DNA of 64,000 nt from Vicinamibacteria bacterium (GTDB taxonomy: Bacteria; Acidobacteriota; Vicinamibacteria; Fen-336; JAGNNV01). This document shows, in pieces, positions 45,057-54,555 of the stretch. The notes under the pieces were generated by a model. The model was not told the DNA's origin. It was given only the letters and a program-made list of their open reading frames with translations, and did no database searches. Location of the stretch: positions 1 through 64,000 of the forward strand of contig JAIBCN010000038.1 in NCBI GenBank assembly GCA_019694155.1, written 5' to 3'. The position numbers were made by a program, and so were the translations under genes. The first letter of the stretch is position 1; each line of letters begins with the position of its first letter.

Positions 45057-46139
45057 ATGACTGAAGCAAGCCGCATGCGACTCACCGTCCAGAAAGGCGC
45101 GGAGTTCTGGAATGATTCGTGTTCCCTGACCGAGCTCGCGGACGCGGTGGCGCACGGCGCAACCGGCGCCACTTCGAACCCGGTCATCGTGTCCGCGGTG
45201 GTCAAGGCTGATCCGAAAACGTGGAACCCGGTCCTCGACGACATCGTCGCCGCCAACCCGACCGCGACCGAGGACGAGATCGCCTGGCTCCTGATCGAGG
45301 AGATCGGCCGTCAGGCCGCGAAGATACTTCTGCCCGTGCACGCGCGCACGGCTGGAACGCAGGGGTACCTCTCCATCCAGGTGAGCCCCAAGTTCCACGC
45401 GAACGCGGATCGCATGATCGAGCACGGACGCGCTCTCGCCGGCCTCGCCCCCAACATCGCGATCAAGATCCCTTCCACCGCGGCCGGAGTGAAGGCGGCG
45501 GAGGAGCTCGTGGCCGAGGGCATCAACGTGAACGCCACCGTCAGCTTCACGGTCTCGCAGGCGGTGACGGTGGCCGAAGCCTTCGAGCGCGGGCTCGACC
45601 GGGCGCAGAAGGGCGGGGCCGACATGACGCGCCTGCATCCCTACATGACGCTGATGGTGGGACGCCTCGACGACCTCCTGCAGCGGGTGATGGTGAAGGA
45701 GCAGATCGCCATCGACCCCGGGTACCTCGCGTGGGCCGGCATCGCGGTGTTCAAGCGCGCTCATGAGATCTTCACGAAGCGGGGCTTCAGAGCCTCGCTC
45801 CTCGCCGCCGCCTACCGCCACCATCTTCACTGGTCGCAGCTCATCGGGCCGGGGGTGATCCTCACCATGCCGTACGCCTGGTGGAAGCAGTTCGAGGCTT
45901 CGGACATCGAGGTCGAGGAGACGCTCGATCGGAAGGTCCGCCCCGAGGTGCTGGAAGCCCTTCAGCGCAAGTTCAGGGACTTCAACCTCGCCTACGATGA
46001 GGGTGCTCTCGCCCCGCCGGCTTTCGCGTCCTATGGCGCGAGCGTTCACACCCTCAACCAGTTCCTCGGCGGCTACCAGGAACTCCTCGGGCTCGTGAGA
46101 GAGCGCATGCTGGAGCCGCGTCCGCAGGGCGCCCGGTAG
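45057..46139 (+). CDS. tal: Transaldolase family protein
   Basis: The 360-residue protein is a class-I aldolase barrel of the transaldolase family. The Schiff-base lysine is K137 in NIAIKIPST. TGATSNPVIV and GVILTMPYAWW are further family-like segments. Transaldolases move a dihydroxyacetone unit between sugar phosphates in the pentose-phosphate pathway. The protein is longer than the short (about 220-residue) type and seems closer to the longer single-domain forms, whose substrate can differ. A GAGGT site precedes the ATG. It is 37 bp after the phosphatase gene. Confidence 0.85.
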   Translation: MTEASRMRLTVQKGAEFWNDSCSLTELADAVAHGATGATSNPVIVSAVVKADPKTWNPVLDDIVAANPTATEDEIAWLLIEEIGRQAAKILLPVHARTAGTQGYLSIQVSPKFHANADRMIEHGRALAGLAPNIAIKIPSTAAGVKAAEELVAEGINVNATVSFTVSQAVTVAEAFERGLDRAQKGGADMTRLHPYMTLMVGRLDDLLQRVMVKEQIAIDPGYLAWAGIAVFKRAHEIFTKRGFRASLLAAAYRHHLHWSQLIGPGVILTMPYAWWKQFEASDIEVEETLDRKVRPEVLEALQRKFRDFNLAYDEGALAPPAFASYGASVHTLNQFLGGYQELLGLVRERMLEPRPQGAR

Positions 46140-46167
46140 ACCCGAGACGCCCTGCGCGCGTGACGCT

Positions 46168-48858
46168 CTACGGCCGGGGCTTCGCCAGGCCCGGCGTCGG
46201 GGCCTTGTTCAGCGAGAGCACGTTCCCGAGCAGGCGATAGGCGCCGGGGACGCCATAAGGCAGCTGGCGGTGGAAGGCGTAGGCGAAGTAGGTGTAGTGA
46301 CCCTTGCCGTAGGTCGCGTGCAGCCATCCTCCCTTCTGCTTCTCCTGGCCCTTGTCCCAGGTGGCGATCATCGGCGTGTAGGCCTTGTCCCACTCCGTGA
46401 AGAACTTCGAACCGCGCTGCTCGACCCAGTTCTCGAAGTCGGCGGCGGTGATCTTGTTCGGATAGTTGAAGACGGGCTCGGTCGGGGCCAGGATCTCCAC
46501 CGGCGAGTCCTCCTCGGAGACCTCCTCGGCCCGGGCCGGCAGCTGCGCGGGGTAGGGCGCCCACTTGTTCGGGATGAACTCCTGGGTGTTGTAGAGGACC
46601 ACCATGTTGCCGCCCGCCTTGACGTAGTCGAGCAGCCGCTGGTTGTAGGTCTTGAGGTCGTCGCGGACCGCGTAGGCGCGCGTGCCGGTCATGATGGTGT
46701 CGAACTGCTGCAGGTTGGCGCTCGCGAGCTCCTTCTCACCAAGCAGCGTCACGGTGGCGCCGAGCTGGGCGAGGCCCGCGGGGACCTGGTCGCCGACTCC
46801 CATGACGTAGCCGACCTTGAGGCCCGCGGGCACGGTCACGTCGATGCCCCGCACGCTGATGGTGGAGGGGCGATAGAGGAGGCGGGTCTCGAGGTCGCGC
46901 TTCGCGATGATGGAATAACCCTCGGTGTATTCGCGCCCGTTCGCCTTCGCCACCGCCTGGATCTCGTAGCCCTTGTTCTCCAGGGAGGGGATGGAGACCG
47001 TGAATTTGTAGACGCTCCGTTCGCCGGCGCGCGCGTACTTGAAGGGCTGGCTCGCGGGAGTGGAGGTCCAGCCCGTGGGGAGCTTCAGCGACAGATCGCC
47101 CGCGATGTCACCCTCGACGTTGTTCAGGAGGTCGACTTCTACCGCGACCCGCTTTCGCAGCGCCTTGAGGGGCACCACCGCGGAACCGGGGCTCACGGTG
47201 AGGGCGAGGGCCGGGACCACACGCAGTTCCCGCATCTCGTAGCCGTAGGGCAGGTTGCTCTCGCGGCGCGTCACGACCTCCCGCGCCTCCACATCGACGC
47301 CCTCGACGGTATAGCGGGCCAGCGCGACCGCCGGGGCCTCGGACGCCGGCCGGTGAATCTGTTTCGCGTCGTTGATGTCGTAACGCGACTGCTGGATGGT
47401 CGGCCGGGTGAAGTAGGGCTTCGAAGAGAGCCCGACGTCATTCGCGAGAGTGACCGAGAACCGCTGAATGCCGGTGTTGTTGTACTTGAGCGAGGTCATG
47501 GGCGCCGCGCCCGTGGGGCTCGCCTGCCAGCCGGAGGCGGTGCTGAGGGTGATGCCGCGCAGGGTGACGTCGCTCGCGCTGCGGTTGGTGAAGAAAGCGC
47601 GCACCTCGAAAGTCTGTCCCGGAACGGGAGCGGCCATGGTGGGCGGCGGCGCGAATTCGGCGAAGGGACCGGTCGCCTCCGGCACGCCGGCCGGCTGGGC
47701 CATGGCCTTGAAGTCGACGCCCAGAGCCGCGGTGATGGCGGACTCGAACTGGCGCTCTTTGACCTTCAGGAGGAAAGTCGCCTCGGGTTCCCCCGTCCCG
47801 AGCGCCGACAGAGCCTCGCGGGTCGCCTTGAGGCCGCGGGCGAGAGCGGGCACGGCGAGGGAGGGGTTCGTCATCGAGAAGGCCGCCACCGCGTTCGTCA
47901 CCTCGCGGTCGATGGTCTGCAGCAGGGCATCGACGCCCGCGGGCGCGGGCCGCCCAATCGTCTTGAACAGGCCGGGAATGGTGGTGTCGATCCCGTCGAA
48001 GAAGCTCTCCTCCTTGGCGGCCGAGGCCACCGTCGACCCAACGCGCTTGTAGTACCCGTACTGCGGGCCGCGCGAGAGCTGGAGGCGCCCGCTGTTCTGG
48101 GAGCGCTGGAAGGACAGGCCGATGCGGGCGAAGTTGTTGTAGGTCTCGCCGAGCCAGGGGCTGTAAGCGCCCGGGTCCACGCGGATGTTCCATTCCTCGT
48201 TCTCCCGCTGTCCGCCCACGTAGACCTTCAGGGGCTGCCACGGCCGCAGGCCCTCGGCGATCTGCTCCGGGAACATCTTGGGGTCGCCCGCGGCCTTGAA
48301 GGCCTCCGGCGTGATCATCCCCGCGGTCTGGTGGTTGCCGTGGCCGTCGCGCTGGGTTCCCTGGAAGCGGGAGATGAGCACGAAGGGCCGGTTCATCCGG
48401 ATCACCCGGACCACGTCCCGCAGGACGTTCTCCTTGCCCCATTTCCCGAGCGCCTCCTCGATGCTCTTGGAGAAGCCGTAGTCCGCGACGGTGGTGAAGT
48501 ACTGGTCATCGACGCCGTAGTACCGGTCGGCATCGATCAGTTCCTCGGTCCGGATGAGCCCGAGGCCATCGAAGAGCTCGGAGCCGATGGCGTTGTCGCC
48601 CGACTCGCCGCGATTCAAGGTGAGGAGCGACAGTCGTGCTCCCTGGCCGCGGGAGAGCTGGGAGAGGACGCCGCCGTGCTCGTCGTCGGGATGCGCGGTG
48701 GTGTGCATGGCGCTCGCGGTTGTCTTGAGCTTGAGGATCTTCTGGAAAACACCGGAAGCTCCTTGATCCTGGGGGATCTCCGCGCCGGCAAGCGCGGGCT
48801 TCCGGCTGGTAACGAGCAGGGCGAGGACGACGGCGATGGACATCTTCAGCGATTTCAT
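46168..48858 (-). CDS. PIG-L-type deacetylase fused to NEW3 and GATase-like domains, secreted
   Basis: The 896-residue secreted protein starts with a signal peptide (MKSLKMSIAVVLALLVTSRK). The PIG-L/LmbE deacetylase domain follows with HTTAHPDDEHGG near residue 52 and HGNHQTAG, the zinc-binding sites. A long middle part contains two beta-sandwich NEW3-like domains (RAFFTNRSASDVTLRG and VAVEVDLLNNVEGDIAG). The C-terminal part (GLKVGYVMGVGDQVPAGLAQ, YVKAGGNMVVLYNT) looks like a class-I glutamine-amidotransferase-like fold without an evident catalytic cysteine. It probably removes acetyl groups from a sugar outside the cytoplasm. GGAG lies eight bases before the ATG. It is downstream of the second Oar gene, separated by a terminator. 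Confidence 0.87.
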   Translation of the reverse strand: MKSLKMSIAVVLALLVTSRKPALAGAEIPQDQGASGVFQKILKLKTTASAMHTTAHPDDEHGGVLSQLSRGQGARLSLLTLNRGESGDNAIGSELFDGLGLIRTEELIDADRYYGVDDQYFTTVADYGFSKSIEEALGKWGKENVLRDVVRVIRMNRPFVLISRFQGTQRDGHGNHQTAGMITPEAFKAAGDPKMFPEQIAEGLRPWQPLKVYVGGQRENEEWNIRVDPGAYSPWLGETYNNFARIGLSFQRSQNSGRLQLSRGPQYGYYKRVGSTVASAAKEESFFDGIDTTIPGLFKTIGRPAPAGVDALLQTIDREVTNAVAAFSMTNPSLAVPALARGLKATREALSALGTGEPEATFLLKVKERQFESAITAALGVDFKAMAQPAGVPEATGPFAEFAPPPTMAAPVPGQTFEVRAFFTNRSASDVTLRGITLSTASGWQASPTGAAPMTSLKYNNTGIQRFSVTLANDVGLSSKPYFTRPTIQQSRYDINDAKQIHRPASEAPAVALARYTVEGVDVEAREVVTRRESNLPYGYEMRELRVVPALALTVSPGSAVVPLKALRKRVAVEVDLLNNVEGDIAGDLSLKLPTGWTSTPASQPFKYARAGERSVYKFTVSIPSLENKGYEIQAVAKANGREYTEGYSIIAKRDLETRLLYRPSTISVRGIDVTVPAGLKVGYVMGVGDQVPAGLAQLGATVTLLGEKELASANLQQFDTIMTGTRAYAVRDDLKTYNQRLLDYVKAGGNMVVLYNTQEFIPNKWAPYPAQLPARAEEVSEEDSPVEILAPTEPVFNYPNKITAADFENWVEQRGSKFFTEWDKAYTPMIATWDKGQEKQKGGWLHATYGKGHYTYFAYAFHRQLPYGVPGAYRLLGNVLSLNKAPTPGLAKPRP

Positions 48859-48907
48859 GTTTGAGACTCCGCTTGGTTGATGCGCGACGGTAGGCGAGGT
48901 GCGTCCG

Positions 48908-48937
48908 AAAAAAGGGGCGGGCCGAATCGACCCGCCC
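48908..48937 (-). terminator. Rho-independent terminator of the second Oar receptor gene
   Basis: On the minus strand GGGCGGG pairs with CCCGCCC around a 9-base loop, and a run of six T follows one base later. It lies 45 bp after the receptor stop and before the deacetylase gene, which thus needs its own promoter or read-through. Confidence 0.85.
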
Positions 48938-48981
48938 ATCGTGTTGTGGTGAGGCCGGAGCGCAAGGCTCCCGGCCGGTCG

Positions 48982-51900
48982 TCAGAAGTAGAACTTGAGG
49001 GCGAACTGCATCTCGCGGACATCACCGATAGTGGAGGTGATCTTCCCGAAAGTGGCGGTGTTCGCGACACTCGCTCCCGGCAGGGAGTAGTTCTTCCAGT
49101 TGAAGAGGTTGAAAGCCTCGGCCCGGAATTCGAGCCGGCGGTCCTTGCCCACCGGGAAGCTGCGGAAGAGGGAGGCGTTCATGCTCTTCTGGCCGGGGCC
49201 CCGGAGGGTGTTCGAGCCGCAGGTCCCGAATGTGAAGGCAGCAGGCTGGCTGAACTGCGTGGTGTCGAACCACTTGTCGATGGTCTTCTCGAATCCGCTC
49301 GGCTGGGCATCGCCCAGGCAGTTGGCGCGGATCTGCTGTCCGGCGCCGGTGGTGCCGGAGACGTTGGTCGCGGTGGCCGAGAAGGGCCGCCCGGAGTTCA
49401 GGGACAGGATGCCGTTCATGCTCCAGTTGTTGAGGATCGCGCCCACGCCGTGGAACTCCGTCTTCCGGCCCCGGCCCGCGGGAAGTTCGGCCACGAAGCT
49501 CAGGACGAAGCGATGGGGAACGTCGAAGGCCACCGGGCCGTAGTCCGCCGCCATGTTGTAGGCGTTGCCGGGGAAGTTCCCCGAAGCGCCCTGTCCGGCG
49601 GAGAGGTGGTCGAGGAAGTCGGCCTTCGCCCGCGAGTAGGTGTACGAGGCGGTGAACCCGAGTCCGCGGGTCATGCGGCGCTGCAGCTTGGTCTGGAGGG
49701 CATGGTAGTCGGAGCGGCCATTCGTCACGATCTGCTCCAGGAAGGCGGTGCCGTAGCCGTACTGCGCGTACGGGAAGACCACGGTCGAGGGCCCGGTGAT
49801 CTGACCCTGGTTCAGGTTGCGAAGCCTCCGGCCGTTGCGGATGATGTTGCCGACATACTCCAGTGAAAGCACGGTGTTGGAGAACACCTGGTATTCCGGG
49901 CCTGCGCTGAACTGATAGACGATCGGCGTCTTCTGGTTCGGGTCCTGGATGCGCCACTGAAGGAGGGCCGGGTTCACGTTCGCAAGGGTGGGGGTGGTGA
50001 AGCCGTTCTTCAGGGTCAACACCGGCGCGGTGTTCGCGTTCGCCGCGGTGACGTTGACGTCGACCAGCTGCGGCGGGTTCAGGGCCATCTGGGCTTCGGA
50101 ACCGTAGCGATCACTGTTCTGATAGAAGATCCCGAAGCCCGCGCGCATGACGAGCTTTTCCGAGGCCGAGTAGGAGATGGACAGGCGCGGCGCGACGTTG
50201 TTCTTGTCGGGATGCACGAGGGTCTGTTCGTACATGCTGCCCGATTCCTTCGCCACGATTCGCTGGCCGGTGGCGGGGTCGATGTTGGTGAGGGCGTGAT
50301 CCTCGTCCTGTGTGGGAGTGAAGTACTCGTAGCGGATTCCGTAGTTGATGGCCAGCTTGTTGGTTGGCCGCCAGGAATCCTGGGCGAAGAACTGGATGCC
50401 GTCGGTGAAGAGCTTGGCTTCGTGGAAGAGGGTGATGCGCTGCGCGGAAGCCATGCCGAGGAGGAAGTCCCCGATGCCTGAGCCCGTGTAGCGCGCGTCG
50501 CTGAATGTCGCCGCGCCGTTCAGGGCGACGAGGTCGATGTAGTCCACCTTGTCGCGCCTGACCTCCGCCCCGAACTTGAAGGAGTGGCTGCCGCGCTGCC
50601 AGGTGGTGTTGGCGGAGAACTGGAAGACCTGGGCGGTCTGGAACTGGGGCCGGAACGACGGGCCGCCGAGCCGGGTCAGGCCGGCGATGTTCATGGCCGC
50701 GAGGCCGCCCGTGTAGCGGGGGTCGGCGGGAATGCCGGTGATCCCGTACTCCTTGTTCGAGTCCGTTCCGAACGCCTTCTGGTAGGTGTTCCCCTGGATC
50801 TTGTTCCAGCCGAGGCGCACTTCGCTGAACACCGACTGCTTCAGGGCGCGCGACCAGCCGAGGACCGCGCTCTGGCCGGTGATGTCGATGTCGGAGTTGA
50901 AGTCGCCGGAGACGACCGGGCCGAGGACGGGGGGCTCGTTGCGCTTGTTGTTGTAGCGGCTGTAGCGGACGAAGACGGAGTCCTTGCCGCTTTCGCTGGG
51001 CTTCGCGTCGACCCTGACGTCGAAGGAGTTCACGTCGTTCTGAAGGATGCCGTTGCTGATGTAGTTGGCGCCCGCCGCGCCGAACCGGCCGGCCTGTCCT
51101 TCGATGGCCTGGGCGGCGGGAACGTTGGGCAGGGGATAGAGATTGATCAGCTTCGCGGCGATGGGGTCGAAGCACGAAGGCGAGATCACCTTGGTGGTGG
51201 TGTTCACGCAGCCGGCGGGAACGAACGAGTTCGCGGTGAGCGCTCGGGACAGCTCGGAGAGGTCTCCCTGCCGCATGCGCGCGGTGGGAACGGTGGCGAG
51301 GTCCGTGACCGCCTTGTCGCTGCGGGTGATCTGGTAGTCGCCGAAGAAGAACACCTTGTTCTTCTTGATCGGTCCGCCGAGAGTGAAGCCTCCGATGTAC
51401 TGGTTGTACGGGCCCTTCGCGCGGTTCGCCGCGATGTTCTCGAAGGTATTGGCGTTGAACTTCTCGTCGCGCAGGAAGCCGAACACCGTTCCCCGGTAGG
51501 CGTTCGTGCCCTGCTTGATGGAGGCATTGATCACGGCCCCCGCCGACTTGCCGAACTCCGCTGAATAGGTCCGGGTCTGGACGCGGAACTCCTCGAGCGC
51601 GTCGACCGGGGGCTGAACCACCTGGGCGGAGCGCTCCTGCAGGTTGGTGGAGCCGGAGTTGTTGTCGGCGCCGTCGAGCGAGTAGTTGTTCCAGGTGCCG
51701 GGGTTGCCGTTGGCGTTGAAGGAAGTGTCTTCGCCGAGGGACGCGAGCTGGCGGCCGCCGGGGACGACGCCCGTCTGCAGAAGAGACAGCTCCGCGTAGC
51801 GGCGGCCGAGGAGCGGCAGGTCGGTGAGCTGCTTCTGGTCGACCACATGGCCCATTTCCCCGGTCTGGGTATTGAGAAGGGGCGCTTCACCAACCACCGT

Positions 51901-52293
51901 TACTTCCTCGGTCATGACGCCCACATCCAGCTTGAAGTCGGCCTGGAGCCGTTCCTGGACATGCAGTTGCAGTCCGGAGCGCACGGCCTTCTTGAAGCCG
52001 GACATCTCGGCGGTGACGAGGTACTTGCCGATCTTCAGGTTCGGGAAGGTGTACTGGCCCTTGCTGTTGGTCACTTCGCTCATCCGGAAGCCGCTCCCTT
52101 CCTGGGTCGCCACCACGGTGGCGCCGGGCAGGACGCCGCCCTGGCCGTCGGTCACCGTGCCCACGATGGAGCCGGCGTCGATCTGGGCCTGGGCCGTCAT
52201 GGGAAGAAGGGTCAAGGACGCAGCCAGAGCCAGCAAACCGCAGGCTGGGGCCAGGCGAAACGCGCGCGATGCGTTCCTGAGGAAGGTGTTCAT
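48982..52293 (-). CDS. Oar-type TonB-dependent receptor, second copy
   Basis: The 1103-residue outer-membrane protein has a signal peptide (LAPACGLLALAASLTLLPMT, then AQAQ) and a carboxypeptidase-regulatory-like domain (GSIVGTVTDGQGGVLPG). A plug follows (NNYSLDGADNNSGSTNLQE and FRVQTRTYSAEFGKSAGAVI) and a large barrel ending in MQFALKFYF. It resembles the receptor at 39985 in layout but is clearly diverged. The ATG at 52293 is supported by AGGAG eight bases upstream. A weak promoter and the same 12-bp palindrome precede it, and a good terminator follows. The transported substrate is unknown. Confidence 0.93.
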   Translation of the reverse strand: MNTFLRNASRAFRLAPACGLLALAASLTLLPMTAQAQIDAGSIVGTVTDGQGGVLPGATVVATQEGSGFRMSEVTNSKGQYTFPNLKIGKYLVTAEMSGFKKAVRSGLQLHVQERLQADFKLDVGVMTEEVTVVGEAPLLNTQTGEMGHVVDQKQLTDLPLLGRRYAELSLLQTGVVPGGRQLASLGEDTSFNANGNPGTWNNYSLDGADNNSGSTNLQERSAQVVQPPVDALEEFRVQTRTYSAEFGKSAGAVINASIKQGTNAYRGTVFGFLRDEKFNANTFENIAANRAKGPYNQYIGGFTLGGPIKKNKVFFFGDYQITRSDKAVTDLATVPTARMRQGDLSELSRALTANSFVPAGCVNTTTKVISPSCFDPIAAKLINLYPLPNVPAAQAIEGQAGRFGAAGANYISNGILQNDVNSFDVRVDAKPSESGKDSVFVRYSRYNNKRNEPPVLGPVVSGDFNSDIDITGQSAVLGWSRALKQSVFSEVRLGWNKIQGNTYQKAFGTDSNKEYGITGIPADPRYTGGLAAMNIAGLTRLGGPSFRPQFQTAQVFQFSANTTWQRGSHSFKFGAEVRRDKVDYIDLVALNGAATFSDARYTGSGIGDFLLGMASAQRITLFHEAKLFTDGIQFFAQDSWRPTNKLAINYGIRYEYFTPTQDEDHALTNIDPATGQRIVAKESGSMYEQTLVHPDKNNVAPRLSISYSASEKLVMRAGFGIFYQNSDRYGSEAQMALNPPQLVDVNVTAANANTAPVLTLKNGFTTPTLANVNPALLQWRIQDPNQKTPIVYQFSAGPEYQVFSNTVLSLEYVGNIIRNGRRLRNLNQGQITGPSTVVFPYAQYGYGTAFLEQIVTNGRSDYHALQTKLQRRMTRGLGFTASYTYSRAKADFLDHLSAGQGASGNFPGNAYNMAADYGPVAFDVPHRFVLSFVAELPAGRGRKTEFHGVGAILNNWSMNGILSLNSGRPFSATATNVSGTTGAGQQIRANCLGDAQPSGFEKTIDKWFDTTQFSQPAAFTFGTCGSNTLRGPGQKSMNASLFRSFPVGKDRRLEFRAEAFNLFNWKNYSLPGASVANTATFGKITSTIGDVREMQFALKFYF

Positions 52294-52378
52294 TGGGATC
52301 ACTCCTGAAAGGGGTAGAGAGTTGCACATGGCGAAGATCCGGACAATTTCCCGCGCCCAGGCACTGTCGGTTGCGGAA

Positions 52379-52407
52379 ACATTACTCCGAAGGAACTCTG
52401 CTGTCTA
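52379..52407 (-). promoter_or_regulatory. Possible promoter of the second Oar receptor gene
   Basis: On the minus strand TAGACA (52407-52402) and TAATGT (52384-52379) are 17 bp apart. The -35 box is good and the -10 box poor. The leader would be about 80 bases, as in the other receptor gene. Confidence 0.4.
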
Positions 52408-52413
52408 GGACTT

Positions 52414-52425
52414 TGGAACGTTCCA
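52414..52425. promoter_or_regulatory. Palindromic operator TGGAACGTTCCA, copy 2
   Basis: Identical to 39831-39842. It ends 6 bp before the predicted -35 box of the minus-strand receptor gene and 120 bp from its ATG. Confidence 0.75.
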
Positions 52426-52506
52426 GCCCCGCGCATTCAATGGTCCGACCATCACCCCGGCCCGCCTCGCCAGCCGGAACCAGGAGCCCCGATTAGAGTA
52501 GCCATC

Positions 52507-54093
52507 ATGACGTCTTCCGAGTCGCCCAAAGAGAGCGCCGAAAAGCACGCGCGGGCCCTTCGCCTGCCCTTCGTATCGATCGAACACGACGCCTCCGACC
52601 CCGCTCTTTGGGAGGGCCTGAGCCTCGAGACCCTCGTCCGCTTCTCCTGCGTCCCCTGCGGGCGCGCGGGGGCGCGGCTGGTTCTCGCCTTCGCTCCGCC
52701 TCTGTCCCTCGAGCGGATATCCGAAACCGAATTCGCCCTGGGAAGGCCGATCGACGCGGTAGTGGCGACCGCCCAGGACATCGCCGAGGGGTTGCGGCGA
52801 AAGCGTGGGGGCGAGACCCTGCTCGACCGCGCGCGTGAGGATCTGGGGGCGGGCTTCGAGCTGGTGTCGGAAGAGGACGGGAAGGTCGTGGACCTGGAGA
52901 CGATGGCCTCCGAGAGCCCGATCGTGCGCCTCGTCGACTCCCTGCTTCTCGGCGCGATCGAGCGCCGCGCCTCCGATATTCACATCGAGTCCAAGGACCG
53001 GGCCGTTCTCGCGAAGTACCGCATCGACGGAGCGCTCTATGAGGCCACCGCCCCCGTGGAGAAGCGCCACGCGGAGACCATCGTCTCCCGCATCAAGGTC
53101 ATGGCCGAACTCGACATCGCGGAGAGGCGCATCCCCCAGGACGGCCGCTTCCGTCTCCGGGTCTCGGGAAGGACGATCGACTTCCGCGTTTCCGTCATGC
53201 CATCGATCCACGGCGAGGACGTGGTGATCCGCATCCTCGACCGCGAGTCTCTCTCCAAGGAGTTCCAGGAACTCCGTCTGCAGGCGCTCGGGTTCGACGA
53301 CGCGCAGCTGGCGACGCTCCGCAAGTACGTGGCCGAGCCCTACGGAATGATCCTGGTCACCGGGCCCACGGGGAGCGGCAAGACCACCACCCTCTACGCC
53401 GCCCTCAACGAGATCGCGAGCACCGAGGAGAAGATCGTCACCATCGAAGACCCCGTCGAGTACCAGATCGCCGCCATCACCCAGGTCCCGGTGAACGAGA
53501 AGAAGGGCCTCACTTTCGCCCGCGGGCTGCGCTCCATTCTGCGCCACGACCCCGACAAGATCATGGTCGGGGAGGTGCGCGACCCCGAAACCGCGCAGAT
53601 CGCGGTGCAGGCGGCGCTCACCGGCCACCTCGTCTTCACCACCGTCCACGCGAACAACGTTTTCGACGTGATCGGTCGCTTCCTGCACATGGGCGTCGAT
53701 CCTTACAACTTCGTCTCCGCCCTGACCCTGGTGCTGGCCCAGCGTCTGGTCCGGGTTCTGTGCCGCTCCTGCCGGCAGGCGGTCACCATCTCCGAGGCGG
53801 AATGGCGCGCCTCCGGCATTGACCCCATCCGTTTCGCCGGCCATGTGGTCTACGACCGCGGGACGTGCGAAACCTGCGCTTCGAGCGGTTTCTTCGGCCG
53901 GCGCGCGGTGGGCGAGCTGCTCGAACTCCATGACGACATCCGCCAGCTCATCCTGGAGCGCCGCCCCGTGGGCGAGATCAGGAAGAAAGCCCGCGGCGCG
54001 GGCATGCGGACCCTGCGCGAGGGCGCCATCGACAAGGTCTACGACGGGACCACCAGCCTGCGCGAAATCAACAAGGTGACGTTCGTCGAATAG
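52507..54093 (+). CDS. GspE/PilB-family secretion ATPase
   Basis: The 528-residue ATPase powers type II secretion or type IV pili. It has an N-terminal GspE-like domain (1-110), then the catalytic core with RRASDIHIES, Walker A GPTGSGKTT, the Asp box TIEDPVEYQI, the Walker B region MVGEVRDPETAQIA and the His box TVHANN. A four-cysteine zinc site (CRSC...CETC) is near the C-terminus. The rest of a secretion or pilus gene set is not in the window, so the machine it serves cannot be named. The CoA-binding-protein gene follows after 8 bp. Length is near the usual 500-570. Confidence 0.93.
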   Translation: MTSSESPKESAEKHARALRLPFVSIEHDASDPALWEGLSLETLVRFSCVPCGRAGARLVLAFAPPLSLERISETEFALGRPIDAVVATAQDIAEGLRRKRGGETLLDRAREDLGAGFELVSEEDGKVVDLETMASESPIVRLVDSLLLGAIERRASDIHIESKDRAVLAKYRIDGALYEATAPVEKRHAETIVSRIKVMAELDIAERRIPQDGRFRLRVSGRTIDFRVSVMPSIHGEDVVIRILDRESLSKEFQELRLQALGFDDAQLATLRKYVAEPYGMILVTGPTGSGKTTTLYAALNEIASTEEKIVTIEDPVEYQIAAITQVPVNEKKGLTFARGLRSILRHDPDKIMVGEVRDPETAQIAVQAALTGHLVFTTVHANNVFDVIGRFLHMGVDPYNFVSALTLVLAQRLVRVLCRSCRQAVTISEAEWRASGIDPIRFAGHVVYDRGTCETCASSGFFGRRAVGELLELHDDIRQLILERRPVGEIRKKARGAGMRTLREGAIDKVYDGTTSLREINKVTFVE

Positions 54094-54101
54094 GGGGAAG
54101 C

Positions 54102-54536
54102 GTGAGCATTCCAGAGAATCCGGGGGACGAGGAGGTCCGCGCCCTTCTCGAGCGGGTGAAGCGAATCGCGGTGGTGGGGCTTTCGCCCAAGGCCCATCGG
54201 GATTCCCACCGGGTCTCCGCCTACATGCAGCGCGCGGGGTACGAGGTCGTGCCCGTGTATCCGCGCGAGACCGAGATCCTCGGCGCGCGCGTCTATCGCT
54301 CGGTCCGTGAGATCGAAGGTCCGGTGGATCTGGTCAACGTGTTTCGCCGCGCTGAGGAGCTGCCCGAGGTGGCCGCGGATATCCTCGAGAGCCCCCATCC
54401 CAATGCCCCGCCGGTCTGGTTCCAGCTCGATTGCGTCAACGAGGAAGCCATCCGGGCTCTGATTGAGGCGGGACGAAAGGTGGTCTACGACCGCTGCATC
54501 ATGGTCGAGCACCGCCGCCTTCTGCCGCCACGCTAG
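54102..54536 (+). CDS. CoA-binding domain protein, YccU type
   Basis: The 144-residue single-domain protein has the Rossmann-like CoA-binding fold of succinyl-CoA synthetase alpha (IAVVGLSPKAHRDSHRVSAYM, YEVVPVYPRETEILGARVY, ending in KVVYDRCIMVEHRRL). YccU-type proteins occur in most bacteria and bind CoA or acyl-CoA with unknown purpose. The GTG start at 54102 follows GGGGGAAG. It is probably in one transcript with the secretion ATPase and is convergent with secG. Confidence 0.9.
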   Translation: MSIPENPGDEEVRALLERVKRIAVVGLSPKAHRDSHRVSAYMQRAGYEVVPVYPRETEILGARVYRSVREIEGPVDLVNVFRRAEELPEVAADILESPHPNAPPVWFQLDCVNEEAIRALIEAGRKVVYDRCIMVEHRRLLPPR

Positions 54537-54555
54537 AACGCGGCGACCCGCGGGA

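Noticed and set aside
46270-48864. An 864-codon plus-strand frame opposite the PIG-L deacetylase gene
   Set aside because: Again a GC-driven antisense frame with no recognisable domain, while the minus strand carries signal peptide, HPDDE motif and ribosome site.
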